This document shows, piece after piece, positions 1 to 9,600 of a stretch of DNA of 64,000 nucleotides. The position numbers were made by a program, and so were the translations under genes. Numbering within the stretch: the stretch's first letter is position 1; every line of letters starts with the position of its first letter. Source of the DNA: Williamsia soli (lineage in GTDB: Bacteria > Actinomycetota > Actinomycetes > Mycobacteriales > Mycobacteriaceae); NCBI RefSeq assembly GCF_017377795.1, contig NZ_JAFRDR010000002.1:124001-188000 (forward strand). Reading direction: 5' to 3'. The notes beneath the pieces were generated by a model. The model was not told the DNA's origin. It saw only the letters and a program-made list of their open reading frames with translations, and made no database searches.

Positions 1-1
1 T

Positions 2-121
2 GCGGTTCATCCGCGGGCGGTCGGTGCGCGGCTGGGTCTCGCGGCCGGCGGGTCCCTGACCACGGTGCTCGCCGGAACGCTGAACGACGCCGAGCAGTGG
101 GCCGGGGACCTCGTCGGCTGA
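2..121 (+). CDS. C-terminal fragment, possible urease accessory protein UreD
   Basis: An open frame runs in from the window edge and ends at a TGA, giving the last 39 residues of a protein; the motif LTTVLAGTLNDAEQW is visible. No domain can be assigned from the fragment alone. In mycobacteria the urease operon ends with ureD and converges on ndh, and ndh is exactly what faces this gene here, one base after its stop. The UreD assignment is therefore an inference from gene order plus a plausible C-terminal sequence. It could equally be an unrelated protein. Confidence 0.4.
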   Translation, partial: AVHPRAVGARLGLAAGGSLTTVLAGTLNDAEQWAGDLVG

Positions 122-136
122 ATCAGCTCGCAGCCG
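115..136. terminator. Hairpin between convergent stops (UreD-like tail / ndh)
   Basis: CGGCTG and CAGCCG form a perfect 6-bp stem around a 10-base loop, followed by GTTT on the + strand. The stem and loop contain both stop codons (TGA at 119-121 and the reverse TGA at 123-125). It probably acts as a shared terminator. Confidence 0.45.
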
Positions 137-1640
137 GTTTGGGTTGCGCCGCGGTCTCGGAACCCGATGTGGCGTCTGCCTCCGCCTTGCGGACCTTCGG
201 CGTCGGATCGGAGAGCACCGGCTTACCACTCGGTGTCTCGGCCGCGTCGCTCGGGAGCAGTTCACCCGACTCTTTGCGTCGATCCAGATCGATCTGCGCA
301 AGTTGGTCCAGTGCGTTACGCGCCAGCACCTGCTGCTCGGTGATCGTGAGCTGAGAGCGACCCTTGGTCAGGAACGCGAACGACCAGTCGACGATGGTGT
401 TGAGTCGACTGCGGAATCCGACGATGTAGACCAGATGCAGCAGCAGCCACCCGAGCCACGCGAAGAAGCCCTCGGTTTCGAGGTTCTTCTTGAATCCGGG
501 CACCGGTACCGACATGACCGCGCTGAACTTCGAGATGGTCGCCATCGAACCCTTGTCCCAATACTTGAACGGCTCGCGATCCTCCGGTTTCGCACCTTTG
601 AGTTCAGCCTTGATGGCGTCCGCGGCGTACCGGCCACCCTGGATCGCGCCCTGGGCCATACCGGGGACGTCTTCGACCGACATCATGTCGCCGACGACGA
701 AGACGTTCGGGTTGCCGGGTATCGACAGGTCGGGGAGTACCTTGACCCGGCCCGCTCGGTCCAGTTCGACGCCGCTCTGTTCGGCGAGTTGCTTGCCGAG
801 CGGGCTGGCGGCGACACCAGCCGACCACACCTTGCACTGCGACTCGATCCGGCGGGTGCTGCCGTCCTTCTCTTTGACCAACAGTCCGTCGTAGTCGAGG
901 TCGACGACCATGGCGTTGAGCTGGATCTCGACACCCATGCTCTCGAGCCGTTTGGCCGCCTTTGCGCCGAGATTCGGGCCCATCGGGGGCAACACCGCGG
1001 GTGCGGCGTCGAGCAGGATGACCTTCGCTTCCGTGGAGTCGATGTTGCGGAATGTGCCCTTGAGGGTCTTGTCACTCATCTCGGCGATCTGCCCGGCCAG
1101 TTCGACGCCGGTGGGGCCGGCGCCGACGACGACGAACGTCAGGAGCCGGGCGCGCTCCTCGTGGTCATCGGAGAGCTCCGCCTGCTCGAAGGCGCCGAGG
1201 ATGCGGCCACGGAGCTCGAGGGCGTCGTCGATGGTCTTCATCCCGGGGGCGAATTGGGCGAAGTGGTCGTTGCCGAAGTACGACTGATCGGCGCCTGCCG
1301 CGATGATGAGGCTGTCGAACGGCGTCTCGGTGATCCGCTCGAGCAGCCTGGAGGTGACCACCTTGTTCTCGAGGTCGATGGACTCGACATTGCCCATCAG
1401 CACCTGCGCGTTTGCTTGTTTCCGCAGGATCACCCGGGTGGCCGGGGCGATCTCGCCTTCGGAGATGATGCCGGTCGCGACCTGGTAGAGCATCGGCTGA
1501 AACAGGTGGTGGGTGGTTCGCGCGATCAGGGTGACGTCGACATCGGCCTTTCTCAGGCGCTGGGTGGAGAACAGGCCTCCGAAGCCGGAGCCGATCACCA
1601 CCACCCGGTGCCGGGTCGAACCTACGGTCTCGTCACTCAT
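123..1640 (-). CDS. ndh: Type II NADH dehydrogenase (NDH-2)
   Basis: Non-proton-pumping NADH:menaquinone oxidoreductase of the inner membrane face. The N-terminus has the FAD-binding GSGFGG motif near residue 17. The second nucleotide-binding fold carries VVVGAGPTGVELAG near residue 170, and the FAD loop reads VFVVGDMMS. The C-terminal part has a hydrophobic membrane-attachment segment (FAWLGWLLLHLVYIVGF) followed by a charged tail. At 505 residues it is somewhat longer than typical NDH-2 because of a polar, Ala/Pro/Lys-rich tail of about 60 residues. The second ATG was chosen because AGGAG lies 6 bases before it; the first ATG, two codons upstream, directly abuts AGGAG. Confidence 0.95.
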   Translation of the reverse strand: MSDETVGSTRHRVVVIGSGFGGLFSTQRLRKADVDVTLIARTTHHLFQPMLYQVATGIISEGEIAPATRVILRKQANAQVLMGNVESIDLENKVVTSRLLERITETPFDSLIIAAGADQSYFGNDHFAQFAPGMKTIDDALELRGRILGAFEQAELSDDHEERARLLTFVVVGAGPTGVELAGQIAEMSDKTLKGTFRNIDSTEAKVILLDAAPAVLPPMGPNLGAKAAKRLESMGVEIQLNAMVVDLDYDGLLVKEKDGSTRRIESQCKVWSAGVAASPLGKQLAEQSGVELDRAGRVKVLPDLSIPGNPNVFVVGDMMSVEDVPGMAQGAIQGGRYAADAIKAELKGAKPEDREPFKYWDKGSMATISKFSAVMSVPVPGFKKNLETEGFFAWLGWLLLHLVYIVGFRSRLNTIVDWSFAFLTKGRSQLTITEQQVLARNALDQLAQIDLDRRKESGELLPSDAAETPSGKPVLSDPTPKVRKAEADATSGSETAAQPKPAAS

Positions 1641-1780
1641 GACCATCTCCTGTCAGTTTGCGGATTTTGCGGCCGGGATCTCCAGGGCGTGTGGGATCCG
1701 CACCCTGCTAACGGTAGTCAATGAGTGGCGTTTGGTCGCGGCAAGGTGGTCTTTGTTGCGCGGAGTGTGGCCCGCGGGGT

Positions 1781-2431
1781 TCAGGCGATCATGTCGGTGG
1801 TGGTGCGAGCGGCCCAGGCCCAGGGGAAATCGTTTGCGTCCCAATAGCTTTTGAGTATTTCGTACTCGACTTCGCCGCGTTGCGCGCCGGCGATGGAGAT
1901 GTCTGCGCAGTCGTGGAGGCGGGCGAGTCGCAGGCCTGATTTCTCCATCACCCGGCGCGATGCCGTGTTGACCGCCATGGTCCCGGCAAATATGCGACTG
2001 ATGTTCAATTCCGTGAACGAGAGTTGCACCAGCGCGCGGGCGCCCTCCGTGGCCAGACCGCGACCCCACATCTCGCGTCGCAACCGGTAGCTCAGTTCGA
2101 ACTCCGACTGCGAGGAATGCCGAGGTGCCCGCAGACCGAACCAGCCGACGAAGCTGGCGGCGGCAGGATTGGGGTGACCGACTGACCGTGCGGCCACCAG
2201 ATCGAGCCGGTCGAGCGCCACCCAGACGCCGGCGCCACCTCGGTGCCGGGCTTCTGCGACGGCGCGCGGGATGACCCACTCCTCGATGACCTCCCGCGGG
2301 GTGGCGACGCCACCGGTGACGTACCGCATCACCGCGGGGTCGCTGTCGAGGGCGACCAGATGGTCGGTATCGGACGCGGCAACCGGGCGGAGCACCAGGC
2401 GGTCGGTCTCGATGATCAACGAACTCCTCAT
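1781..2431 (-). CDS. GNAT acetyltransferase, RimJ/RimL-like
   Basis: Acyl-CoA-dependent N-acetyltransferase of the Acetyltransf_3 (RimJ/RimL) type, 216 residues. It starts with the typical ETDRLVLRP strand. It has the acetyl-CoA-binding region RREMWGRGLATEGARALVQ near residue 120 and the following NISRIFAGTMAVNTASRRVMEKSGL helix-strand region that defines the fold. The substrate is unknown: it could be a ribosomal protein N-terminus or a small amine. Two starts are plausible. The ATG at 2431 directly follows AGGGGA, while a TTG at 2419 has GAGGAG four bases upstream and would begin just before the conserved ETDRL. No operon partner is evident. Confidence 0.8.
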   Translation of the reverse strand: MRSSLIIETDRLVLRPVAASDTDHLVALDSDPAVMRYVTGGVATPREVIEEWVIPRAVAEARHRGGAGVWVALDRLDLVAARSVGHPNPAAASFVGWFGLRAPRHSSQSEFELSYRLRREMWGRGLATEGARALVQLSFTELNISRIFAGTMAVNTASRRVMEKSGLRLARLHDCADISIAGAQRGEVEYEILKSYWDANDFPWAWAARTTTDMIA

Positions 2432-2621
2432 TCCCCTGGTCCGCCTCTTTCAGCCGAACTGGCGGACTGCTGTGCGCATACTACGGTCTACCGGCCGATG
2501 GTGGTGAACATTCACACTCGAGTGTCGGCCGTTCACCCCTCGAGGTCTCGACGGTCATCGTGGACGGTGAACCCGGAATCAACGCCGATCGGACCGACAT
2601 CCGTGGCGACCGAATGCGTGT

Positions 2622-2745
2622 GCGCGTGTCCACCCAGGCGCTGTCAAACTCGAGGGTATGCAGGTTGCTCTCGAACCCAAGGGCGTTCGGGTGGTCACGG
2701 TGTGTCCAGGTTTCGCGAAGACCGTGTTGACCGAGTGGGGGCGAA
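2622..2745 (+). pseudogene. Remnant of a short-chain dehydrogenase (SDR) gene
   Basis: One frame here reads AVKLEGMQVALEPKGVRVV followed by TVCPGFAKTVLTE. This matches the conserved SDR stretch after the catalytic YxxxK helix (EL-P-GVRV--V-PG---T). Neither the cofactor-binding Gly motif nor the catalytic Ser/Tyr region is present upstream, and the frame degenerates after about residue 35. It looks like a decayed fragment of about 120 bp, not a working gene. The rest of the 386-bp gap between the GNAT and thioesterase genes shows no other recognisable coding content apart from the promoter just before 2818. Confidence 0.45.
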
Positions 2746-2804
2746 GGTATTCGGTCGCCTGCGAAATGAGCCAGACCCGGCAACGTCCCCGGACTCATTG
2801 CCGT

Positions 2805-2810
2805 TAGGCT
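2805..2810 (+). promoter_or_regulatory. Putative -10 element (TAGGCT), leaderless start
   Basis: TAGGCT fits the actinobacterial TAnnnT -10 pattern and lies 7 bases before the ATG of the thioesterase gene. No Shine-Dalgarno sequence fits between, so transcription probably starts at the start codon. Confidence 0.45.
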
Positions 2811-2817
2811 CGGAGCG

Positions 2818-3261
2818 ATGAACGAGCGCCTGCCCCAACCCGCCGAGGTCGCCCTGCACCTGCGCTGGGGCGACATGGACATCAACAAGCACGTCAACAA
2901 CGTCCAATTCGCGAGGCTGTTCGAAGAGGCCCGGGTTCGCACGATGTCGGAGTGGTTCGCCGGCCGACCGTGGGGGACCGGCGCCTTCCACATCGCCCGT
3001 CAAGAGATCGAGTTCGTCGCCCCGTTGTTCTATTCGTCCGAGCCGGCGGTCGCCAAGGTATGGATCAGCCGGGTCGGGACATCGTCCTTCGACTTCGGTG
3101 CCGAACTGCGTGACGCCGTCGGGGGCATCACGGCTCTCTGCGAAACAACCGGGGTGACAGTGGATTCGGAGACGGGATCGTCCCATCCGATCCCCGATGC
3201 GGTGCGAGAGTTCCTGATATCGAGGCTTGCCGATCCTGTTCCGTTCCGCCGCCGCGCCTGA
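2818..3261 (+). CDS. Acyl-CoA thioesterase, hotdog fold (FadM/YbgC-like)
   Basis: A cytoplasmic hotdog-fold thioesterase of 147 residues, the usual length for the 4-hydroxybenzoyl-CoA thioesterase/FadM group. The conserved N-terminal region WGDMDINKHVNNVQFARLFE carries the catalytic Asp (DxxxHVNN pattern) at about residue 21. The HIARQEIEFVAPLFYSSE strand that follows is typical of the family. It probably hydrolyses an acyl-CoA, and the chain length cannot be predicted. It precedes recC by 68 bases on the same strand, but a functional link to DNA repair is not implied. The start is set by the putative leaderless promoter. Confidence 0.85.
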   Translation: MNERLPQPAEVALHLRWGDMDINKHVNNVQFARLFEEARVRTMSEWFAGRPWGTGAFHIARQEIEFVAPLFYSSEPAVAKVWISRVGTSSFDFGAELRDAVGGITALCETTGVTVDSETGSSHPIPDAVREFLISRLADPVPFRRRA

Positions 3262-3329
3262 GGCGGCTGTCGCTCGGTGTGTCGTGGCCGCGTGATATAC
3301 CGCGTGAGGACCGGAAGGGGACTCCCAGC

Positions 3330-6300
3330 GTGTTGAAACTGCATCGCGCCGAACGCACCAACACCCTGGTGACGGCGCTCGCCGAGATCTTGGCGGTCCC
3401 GATGCCGGACCCCTTCGCCGCCGAGATCGTCGCAGTGCCCGCCCGCGGCGTGGAGCGCTGGGTGACCCAGCAGTTGTCCTCGGTGCTCGGTACCACCGCA
3501 CGGATGTCCGGGGATGGCATCGCCGCCAACATCGAGTTCCCATCACCGGCCGCCCTCGTCGACGGGGTGATCGGGTGCGTCGGTGGCGGTCAATCGGCGT
3601 CGGTCCGGTATGACGACGACGACCCCTGGTCGGCCGGCCGGATGCTCTGGACCCTGCTGTCGGTGATCGACGATGCCGCCGATGATCCGGTGTGCGCCAT
3701 CCTGGCACGGCATCTCGGACGCTCTGGACCGGACCGCGGACGTCCGGGTTTTCGGATCGGGCGACGCTACGGCACAGCAGAGCATCTGACACAGTTGTTC
3801 CGGGGATACGCCACCCACCGTCCACAGATGATCGTCGATTGGGCTCGCGGCGCCGACACCGACGGCAGCGATCAGCCGCTCGGACCGGAACTGCTCTGGC
3901 AGCCTCATCTGTGGCGCCTGCTCCGCGCCCGCATCGACAACCCCAGTCCTCCCGAGCGACTCGACGATGTGTGCGCCCTGATACGGCAGGAACCGGACCT
4001 CGTCGATCTGCCACCGCGGGTGGCGCTCTTCGGGGCGACCCGACTCAGCACAGAACAGCTGCAGGTCTTGGCCGCGCTCGGTGTCCATCGTGAGGTGAAT
4101 CTTTTCCTGCCACACGCGAGCCCCGCGCTGTGGGACAAGGTCCGGGCTAATGCGACGGTGCGGCGCCGCAGGGAGATGGTCATCGGCGACGTCGATCATC
4201 CGTTGCTCGCGTCACTGTCCCGGGAGGTTCGGGAACTGCAGATGCGTCTGACGCCCTTCATCGACGAAGACGTCCACCATCCTGCGGGTCCAACAGCGGG
4301 CACGCATCTGACGCAACTTCAAGAAGCCCTGCGTGAGGATCGGGTACCCACCGGGTCGATGAGCCCCGATGGAAGCATCGAGGTGCATTCCTGTCACGGC
4401 GCGGCCCGCCAGGTCGAGGTTCTGCGTGAACTCATCTTGCACCTGTTCCAGGACGACACCTCGCTCGATCCCCGCGATGTCATCGTCATGTGCCCCGATG
4501 TGGAGACCTACGCCCCGTTGATCAGGGCGGCGTTCGGTCAGACAACTCACCTGCACCCGGGCCATGAGCTTCGGGTCCGGTTGGCCGATCGCGCTCTGCG
4601 CCAGACCAACCCCCTACTCGAGGTGATGTCCGAACTCCTGACGCTCGCGGGTGGGCGAGTCAAGGCCAGTGAGGTCCTGGGTCTGGCCGAGAGCGCGCCT
4701 GTGCGTGCCCGATTCGACTTCAGCGACGACGATCTCGAGCGGCTACGCGAATGGACCGCTGAATCGGGTGCTCGGTGGGGGATCAACGACAATCAGCGAA
4801 AGCCGTTCGGGCTCGGTGGTTTTGCACAGAACACCTTCAGCGCCGGCCTTGACCGGATCCTCCTCGGAGTCGTCGCCGACGAGACCGAACTGAGCTGGCT
4901 CGGCACGGCGCTTCCCCTCGACGACGTCGACAGCGCCGACGTGGATCTCGCGGGGCGGTTCGCCGAGTTCGTCAGTCGACTCGACTCCGCGTTGGCCACC
5001 CTCCGCGGACCGCGTCCGGCAGCGGAGTGGGCGCAGAACATTTCTGCCGCAATGGATCTGCTGACCGCGGTACGTCCGGCTGACAGTTGGCAACGGGGAC
5101 AGGCCCATCAGGAGGTCGCCGCGGCCACCGAGCACGGGTCCGAGGTGGTGGTCCGGCTCGCAGACATCCGGGCGATGCTGTCTCGACGGTTGGCGGGCCG
5201 TCCGACCCGCGCGAACTTCCGTACGGGAGAACTCACGGTGTGCACGATGGTGCCGATGCGAGCGGTACCGCATCGGGTGGTGATCCTGCTCGGGCTCGAT
5301 GACGAGAGCTATCCCCGCGCCGGAGGGGGCAACGGTGACGACATCCTGGCGTCCGACCCCTGGGTGGGAGAGCGTGACATCCGCAGCGAAGACCGGCAAT
5401 TGCTGCTCGACGCGACCATGTCGGCTGTGGACCGGTTGATCGTGCTCTACACCGGCAACGATCCGGTGACCGGGCTGCGGCGGCCGCCCGCGGTGCCGGT
5501 GGGCGAACTGCTGGACGCCGCAAACGGAATGCTTGCGACCGGGTCGGTGCTGACCGTTCATCCCCTGCACGCGTTCGATCCTGCCAATTTCGTCGTGCCT
5601 GCGCCGTTCAGTTTCGATCGTTCGGCGCTCGCGGGCGCGCGCGCCACCCGTGGTGTCCAGGTGGCCGAACCACAGCTCCTGTCAGATCCGCTGCCACCTC
5701 GTGCCGGGGACGTCGAATTGGCGGAATTGATCGCGTTCGTCGAGCACCCGATGCGGGCCTTCTGTCGGCAGCGACTCGGCCTCTACCTGCCCGGCGATGA
5801 GGAAGAGCTCGACGACGTGCTCAGTGCAGAGATCGGGGGCCTGGACAAGTGGTCCATCGGCGATCGGATGCTGGCAGCGCGGCTGGCCGGCGTGGACGCA
5901 GCGGCGCTGCGAGCCGGTGAACTGAGGCGCGGCACCCTGCCACCGTTCCGCTTGGGCGGTGAGGTCTTTCGTGGGATATCCGACGACGTCGAAGCGCTGG
6001 TCGCTGCGGCCGAACCGCTGTACGAGGGCAGCCCGGAATCGTTCGACGTGACCGTCGACCTCGCGGGCGGCAGGCGCCTGACGGGTACGGTGACCGGCGT
6101 CCACGATGGGGTATTGGTTCGCACGGTCTTCTCGCGGCTGGCGGCCAAACATCGGGTCGCGGCGTGGGTGAACCTGCTGGCGTTGGCGGCAGCGGAGCAG
6201 CGCGACTGGTCTGCCGTCGTCGTCGGACGAGCCCGTTTCGGGAACCGGCTGCAACGATCCCGGTTGACGCCGCCTGCCGACCCCGGCGAGATCTTGCAGC

Positions 6301-6620
6301 AGATCGTGGACCTGCGTGATCGCGGGCTTCGTGCGCCTCTGCCGTTGCCCACCGCTGCCGGCGCCGAATACGCCGCACGACGGTACCGAGGGGACGACGA
6401 TGCGCTGGCGCTCGATGCGGCGGAGAAGAGCTTCGACAACCAGTACGGCGGCGAGGCCCAGGACCTGTACGTCCGGTACCTCTTCGGTGGCGTCCTGACT
6501 GCTGTCACCGCTGCTGAACCCGACGCCGGCGAGAGAGCGTGGGACCAGATGCCGACCCGGTTCGCCGCGTCGGCCGTCAGACTGTGGAACCCTGTCCTCG
6601 ACGCCGAGAAGGTGAACTGA
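3330..6620 (+). CDS. recC: Exodeoxyribonuclease V subunit gamma (RecC)
   Basis: Structural subunit of the RecBCD helicase-nuclease that processes double-strand DNA ends, 1096 residues. The N-terminus (LHRAERTNTLVTALAEIL, then VPARGVERWVTQQLS) matches the family. The protein has an inactivated helicase fold, with VHSCHGAARQVEVLRELIL and VIVMCPDVETYAPLI in the middle and ILLGLDDESYPR near residue 650. The C-terminal half lacks an active nuclease motif, as expected for RecC. The GTG at 3330 was chosen because AAGGGGA lies about 9 bases upstream and the homologous region begins there; in-frame codons further upstream look non-coding. recB follows after 4 bases, indicating one operon. Confidence 0.93.
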   Translation: MLKLHRAERTNTLVTALAEILAVPMPDPFAAEIVAVPARGVERWVTQQLSSVLGTTARMSGDGIAANIEFPSPAALVDGVIGCVGGGQSASVRYDDDDPWSAGRMLWTLLSVIDDAADDPVCAILARHLGRSGPDRGRPGFRIGRRYGTAEHLTQLFRGYATHRPQMIVDWARGADTDGSDQPLGPELLWQPHLWRLLRARIDNPSPPERLDDVCALIRQEPDLVDLPPRVALFGATRLSTEQLQVLAALGVHREVNLFLPHASPALWDKVRANATVRRRREMVIGDVDHPLLASLSREVRELQMRLTPFIDEDVHHPAGPTAGTHLTQLQEALREDRVPTGSMSPDGSIEVHSCHGAARQVEVLRELILHLFQDDTSLDPRDVIVMCPDVETYAPLIRAAFGQTTHLHPGHELRVRLADRALRQTNPLLEVMSELLTLAGGRVKASEVLGLAESAPVRARFDFSDDDLERLREWTAESGARWGINDNQRKPFGLGGFAQNTFSAGLDRILLGVVADETELSWLGTALPLDDVDSADVDLAGRFAEFVSRLDSALATLRGPRPAAEWAQNISAAMDLLTAVRPADSWQRGQAHQEVAAATEHGSEVVVRLADIRAMLSRRLAGRPTRANFRTGELTVCTMVPMRAVPHRVVILLGLDDESYPRAGGGNGDDILASDPWVGERDIRSEDRQLLLDATMSAVDRLIVLYTGNDPVTGLRRPPAVPVGELLDAANGMLATGSVLTVHPLHAFDPANFVVPAPFSFDRSALAGARATRGVQVAEPQLLSDPLPPRAGDVELAELIAFVEHPMRAFCRQRLGLYLPGDEEELDDVLSAEIGGLDKWSIGDRMLAARLAGVDAAALRAGELRRGTLPPFRLGGEVFRGISDDVEALVAAAEPLYEGSPESFDVTVDLAGGRRLTGTVTGVHDGVLVRTVFSRLAAKHRVAAWVNLLALAAAEQRDWSAVVVGRARFGNRLQRSRLTPPADPGEILQQIVDLRDRGLRAPLPLPTAAGAEYAARRYRGDDDALALDAAEKSFDNQYGGEAQDLYVRYLFGGVLTAVTAAEPDAGERAWDQMPTRFAASAVRLWNPVLDAEKVN

Positions 6621-6624
6621 TCAG

Positions 6625-9600
6625 ATGACGCAGAGTCGGATCGTCCCGGTCACCTTCGACGTGACGGGCCCGCTGCCCACCGGAACCACGGTGCTCGAGG
6701 CCAGCGCAGGCACTGGAAAGACCTATGCAATAGTCGGGCTCGCGGCCAGACACGTCGCGGCAGGAGTGCCACTCTCGGAACTGCTGCTTGTCACATTCAG
6801 CCGTTTCGCGACTGCAGAACTACGTGAGCGCACCCGCCTTCGGTTCGGCGGACTGGTCGACGCGCTGTCAGATCCTGCTGTTGCTGCGGGCTCAGACGAT
6901 CCGCTGGTCACGATGCTCGCGAAAGGTGCGCCGGCCGAGGTCGCGGCCCGCCGGACGAATCTGATCGCAGCGCTGTCGGACTTCGATGCCGCGACCATCG
7001 CCACCACGCACACGTTCTGTAGCAGGATGCTCGACGGCCTCGGCATCGCAGGAGATTTCGAGAACGACATCACCCTCGTCGAAGATGTGGGAGACCTGAT
7101 CACCGAGGTCACCGATGACCTGTACCTGAAAAAGTACAGCGGCAGTGACGGTGTGCCGTTCAGTGTGCGCGACGCGCACGCCTTCGCCAGGGCCGCGGTC
7201 TTCCAGCGGCAGGCGCGACTGGCCCCGGATGCGGACCCCGGCAGCGATGAGTACTTTCGCGTGGAGTTCGCGGCACAAGTGCGCGCCGAGGTGGAACGCC
7301 GCAAACGGATGACCAACATTCGCGACTACGACGACCTGCAGACCCTGCTCCGCGACACGCTCGTGGACCCGGAGCACGGACCGCAGGCATGTGCGCGAGT
7401 CCGTAGCCGATTCCGGGTGGTGCTCGTCGACGAGTTCCAGGACACGGACCCGGTGCAGTGGGAGATCTTCAAGGCGGCGTTCCACGGTCACACCGACCTC
7501 GTGCTGGTCGGCGATCCGAAACAGTCCATCTACGCATTTCGTGGCGCTGAGGTCTTCAGCTACCTGGAGGCGGTCAGAACCGCGGACAATCACCAGGTGC
7601 TACCGACCAACTGGCGTAGCGACGCCGGCTTGGTCGAGGCGCTCGACCATGTCTACGGCAATGCGGCCCTGGGCAGTCCGGAGATCGTCGTGCACCACGT
7701 CGACGCGAACACCTCGCAATCGCGGTTGCCGTCCGTGGCACCACTGCGGCTGCGATACCTCAAGCGGAGTGGCCACGGGCCGTTGAGCAAAGCCGGGTTC
7801 CCGGTACTGGACAGATTACGACGCTCAGTCGCCGACGATGTCGCTGCCGACCTGGCCGAGCTGCTCAACGCCCGCCCGGATCTCGTCGTCGCCGGTCAGG
7901 CCCGGCCGGTCGCGCCCGGCGACATCGCAGTGTTGGTGCGAAACCACAAGCACCTGAGCATGATCCAGGCCGCACTCGATGACGCGGGCGTCCCGTCGGT
8001 GCTGGCGGGGGGAACCAGCGTCTACAGCACGCAGGGTGCGCGGGACTGGTTGTGGCTACTGCAGGCCATGGAACAGCCCAGCAGGTCTGCCCGCGTGCGG
8101 CTCGCAGCCCTGACCCCTCTGCTCGGCTGGACAGCCACGGAACTGGACGAGGGGGGCGATGAACTCACCGCCGACATCAGCACCCTCGTCAGGGAACTCG
8201 TATCGGTGTATCAGACGTCCGGATTTGCTGCGGTTTACGAACAACTCTCCGGGCGACGTGACATCGCCGGGCGGATCCTGACCATCACCGGCGGTGAGCG
8301 CAGACTCACCGATCTGACCCACGTGGCGCAACTCTGTAACCGAGCGGTCGTCGAGCGCGGGCTCGGGTTGACCGCGTTGGTGCGCTGGCTGCAAGAGTTG
8401 ATCTCCGATCCGACCACCGGGAACCAGGCCGACCAGAGTCGCCGGCTGGACAGCGATGCCGAAGCGGTGCAGCTGCTGACAGTGCATCGCAGCAAGGGTC
8501 TCGAGTTCCCCGTCGTCTACGTCCCGTACGGCTGGGACGCCGCCCGCAACCCGACGCCGGCCACTCTGGTGCTGCACGACGAGACCGGCGAGCGGGTACT
8601 CGATATCGGAGGAAAGGACGCGCCCGGATACCGCATGCGTCGGGAGGCGTCCGGCTCGGAAGACGACGGCGAAGAGTTGCGGCTGCTGTACGTCGCCCTG
8701 ACCCGGGCCGGATCCGCGGTCGTACTGTGGTGGGCTCCAGGCGGACCGACGAGGTCGTCGCCGCTGCACCGTCTCCTGTTCAGCCGCGACCGCGCGACGC
8801 CGGACCCCCGGCCCACCGTCCCCGACGACGCCACCGCGGCGCGACGTCTCACCGAATGGGCTGAGCTGGCCGGTGCCGGTGTTCGGGTGGAACCAGCGCG
8901 CTTCGACGGGCTGCAGGTCCCGCGATGGGACGATCGCTCGACGCCTGAGGGCGAACTCGACGCCGCTCACTTCGATCGTCGGATCGACCACACCTGGCGG
9001 CGTACCTCGTATTCGGCCCTGATCGCCGGGTCGCAGCATCAGGCCCCGGTCGCCAGTGAGCCCGAGTACTCGGAGAAGACCGACGAGCAGACGGAGGAGC
9101 CGCTGGCGGAGCCTGTCGACGACGGGCCAGAGGAGTTGAGGCATCCGTCGCTGATGAACTCCCTTCCCTTCGGTGCCGCGTTCGGCACCCTCGTTCACGA
9201 AGTCCTCGAACTGGTCGACACCGACGTCGACGACCTCGCGGCCGAGGTGCGATCCAGATGTGCGGACGCGGTGCGAATCCGTCTGGTGGACATCGATGTC
9301 GATGCGCTGGCCACAGCGCTGCTCGCGGTGCTGGCAACCCCGCTAGGCGAGGCGCAGGTGACGCTCGCCCAGATTTCGTCGTCGGATCGGCTGCCGGAAT
9401 TGACCTTCGAGCTTCCGCTCGGATCACAGACCGAGGCGACCCTGAGGGGCATCGGTGATCTGATGGAGCGCTTTCTGCCTGCCGCAGATCTGCTCGCCGA
9501 CTACCCCGAGCACCTACGTCGAGTACCTGCGCCGCCGCTGCGTGGTTTCCTCACCGGAAGCATCGACGCCGTCCTCCGGCTACCCGGCAACTCATTCGTG

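Noticed and set aside
144-1724. Long open frame on the + strand opposite ndh
   Set aside because: It is the GC-rich antisense shadow of ndh, with Arg/Gly/Asp-rich composition and no domain.
2695-4014. Open frame of about 440 codons on the - strand opposite the thioesterase and recC
   Set aside because: Extreme Arg/Ser/Pro composition and no homology; antisense to well-supported genes.
8056-9198. Reverse-strand open frame inside recB
   Set aside because: Shadow of recB codon bias with no recognisable motif.
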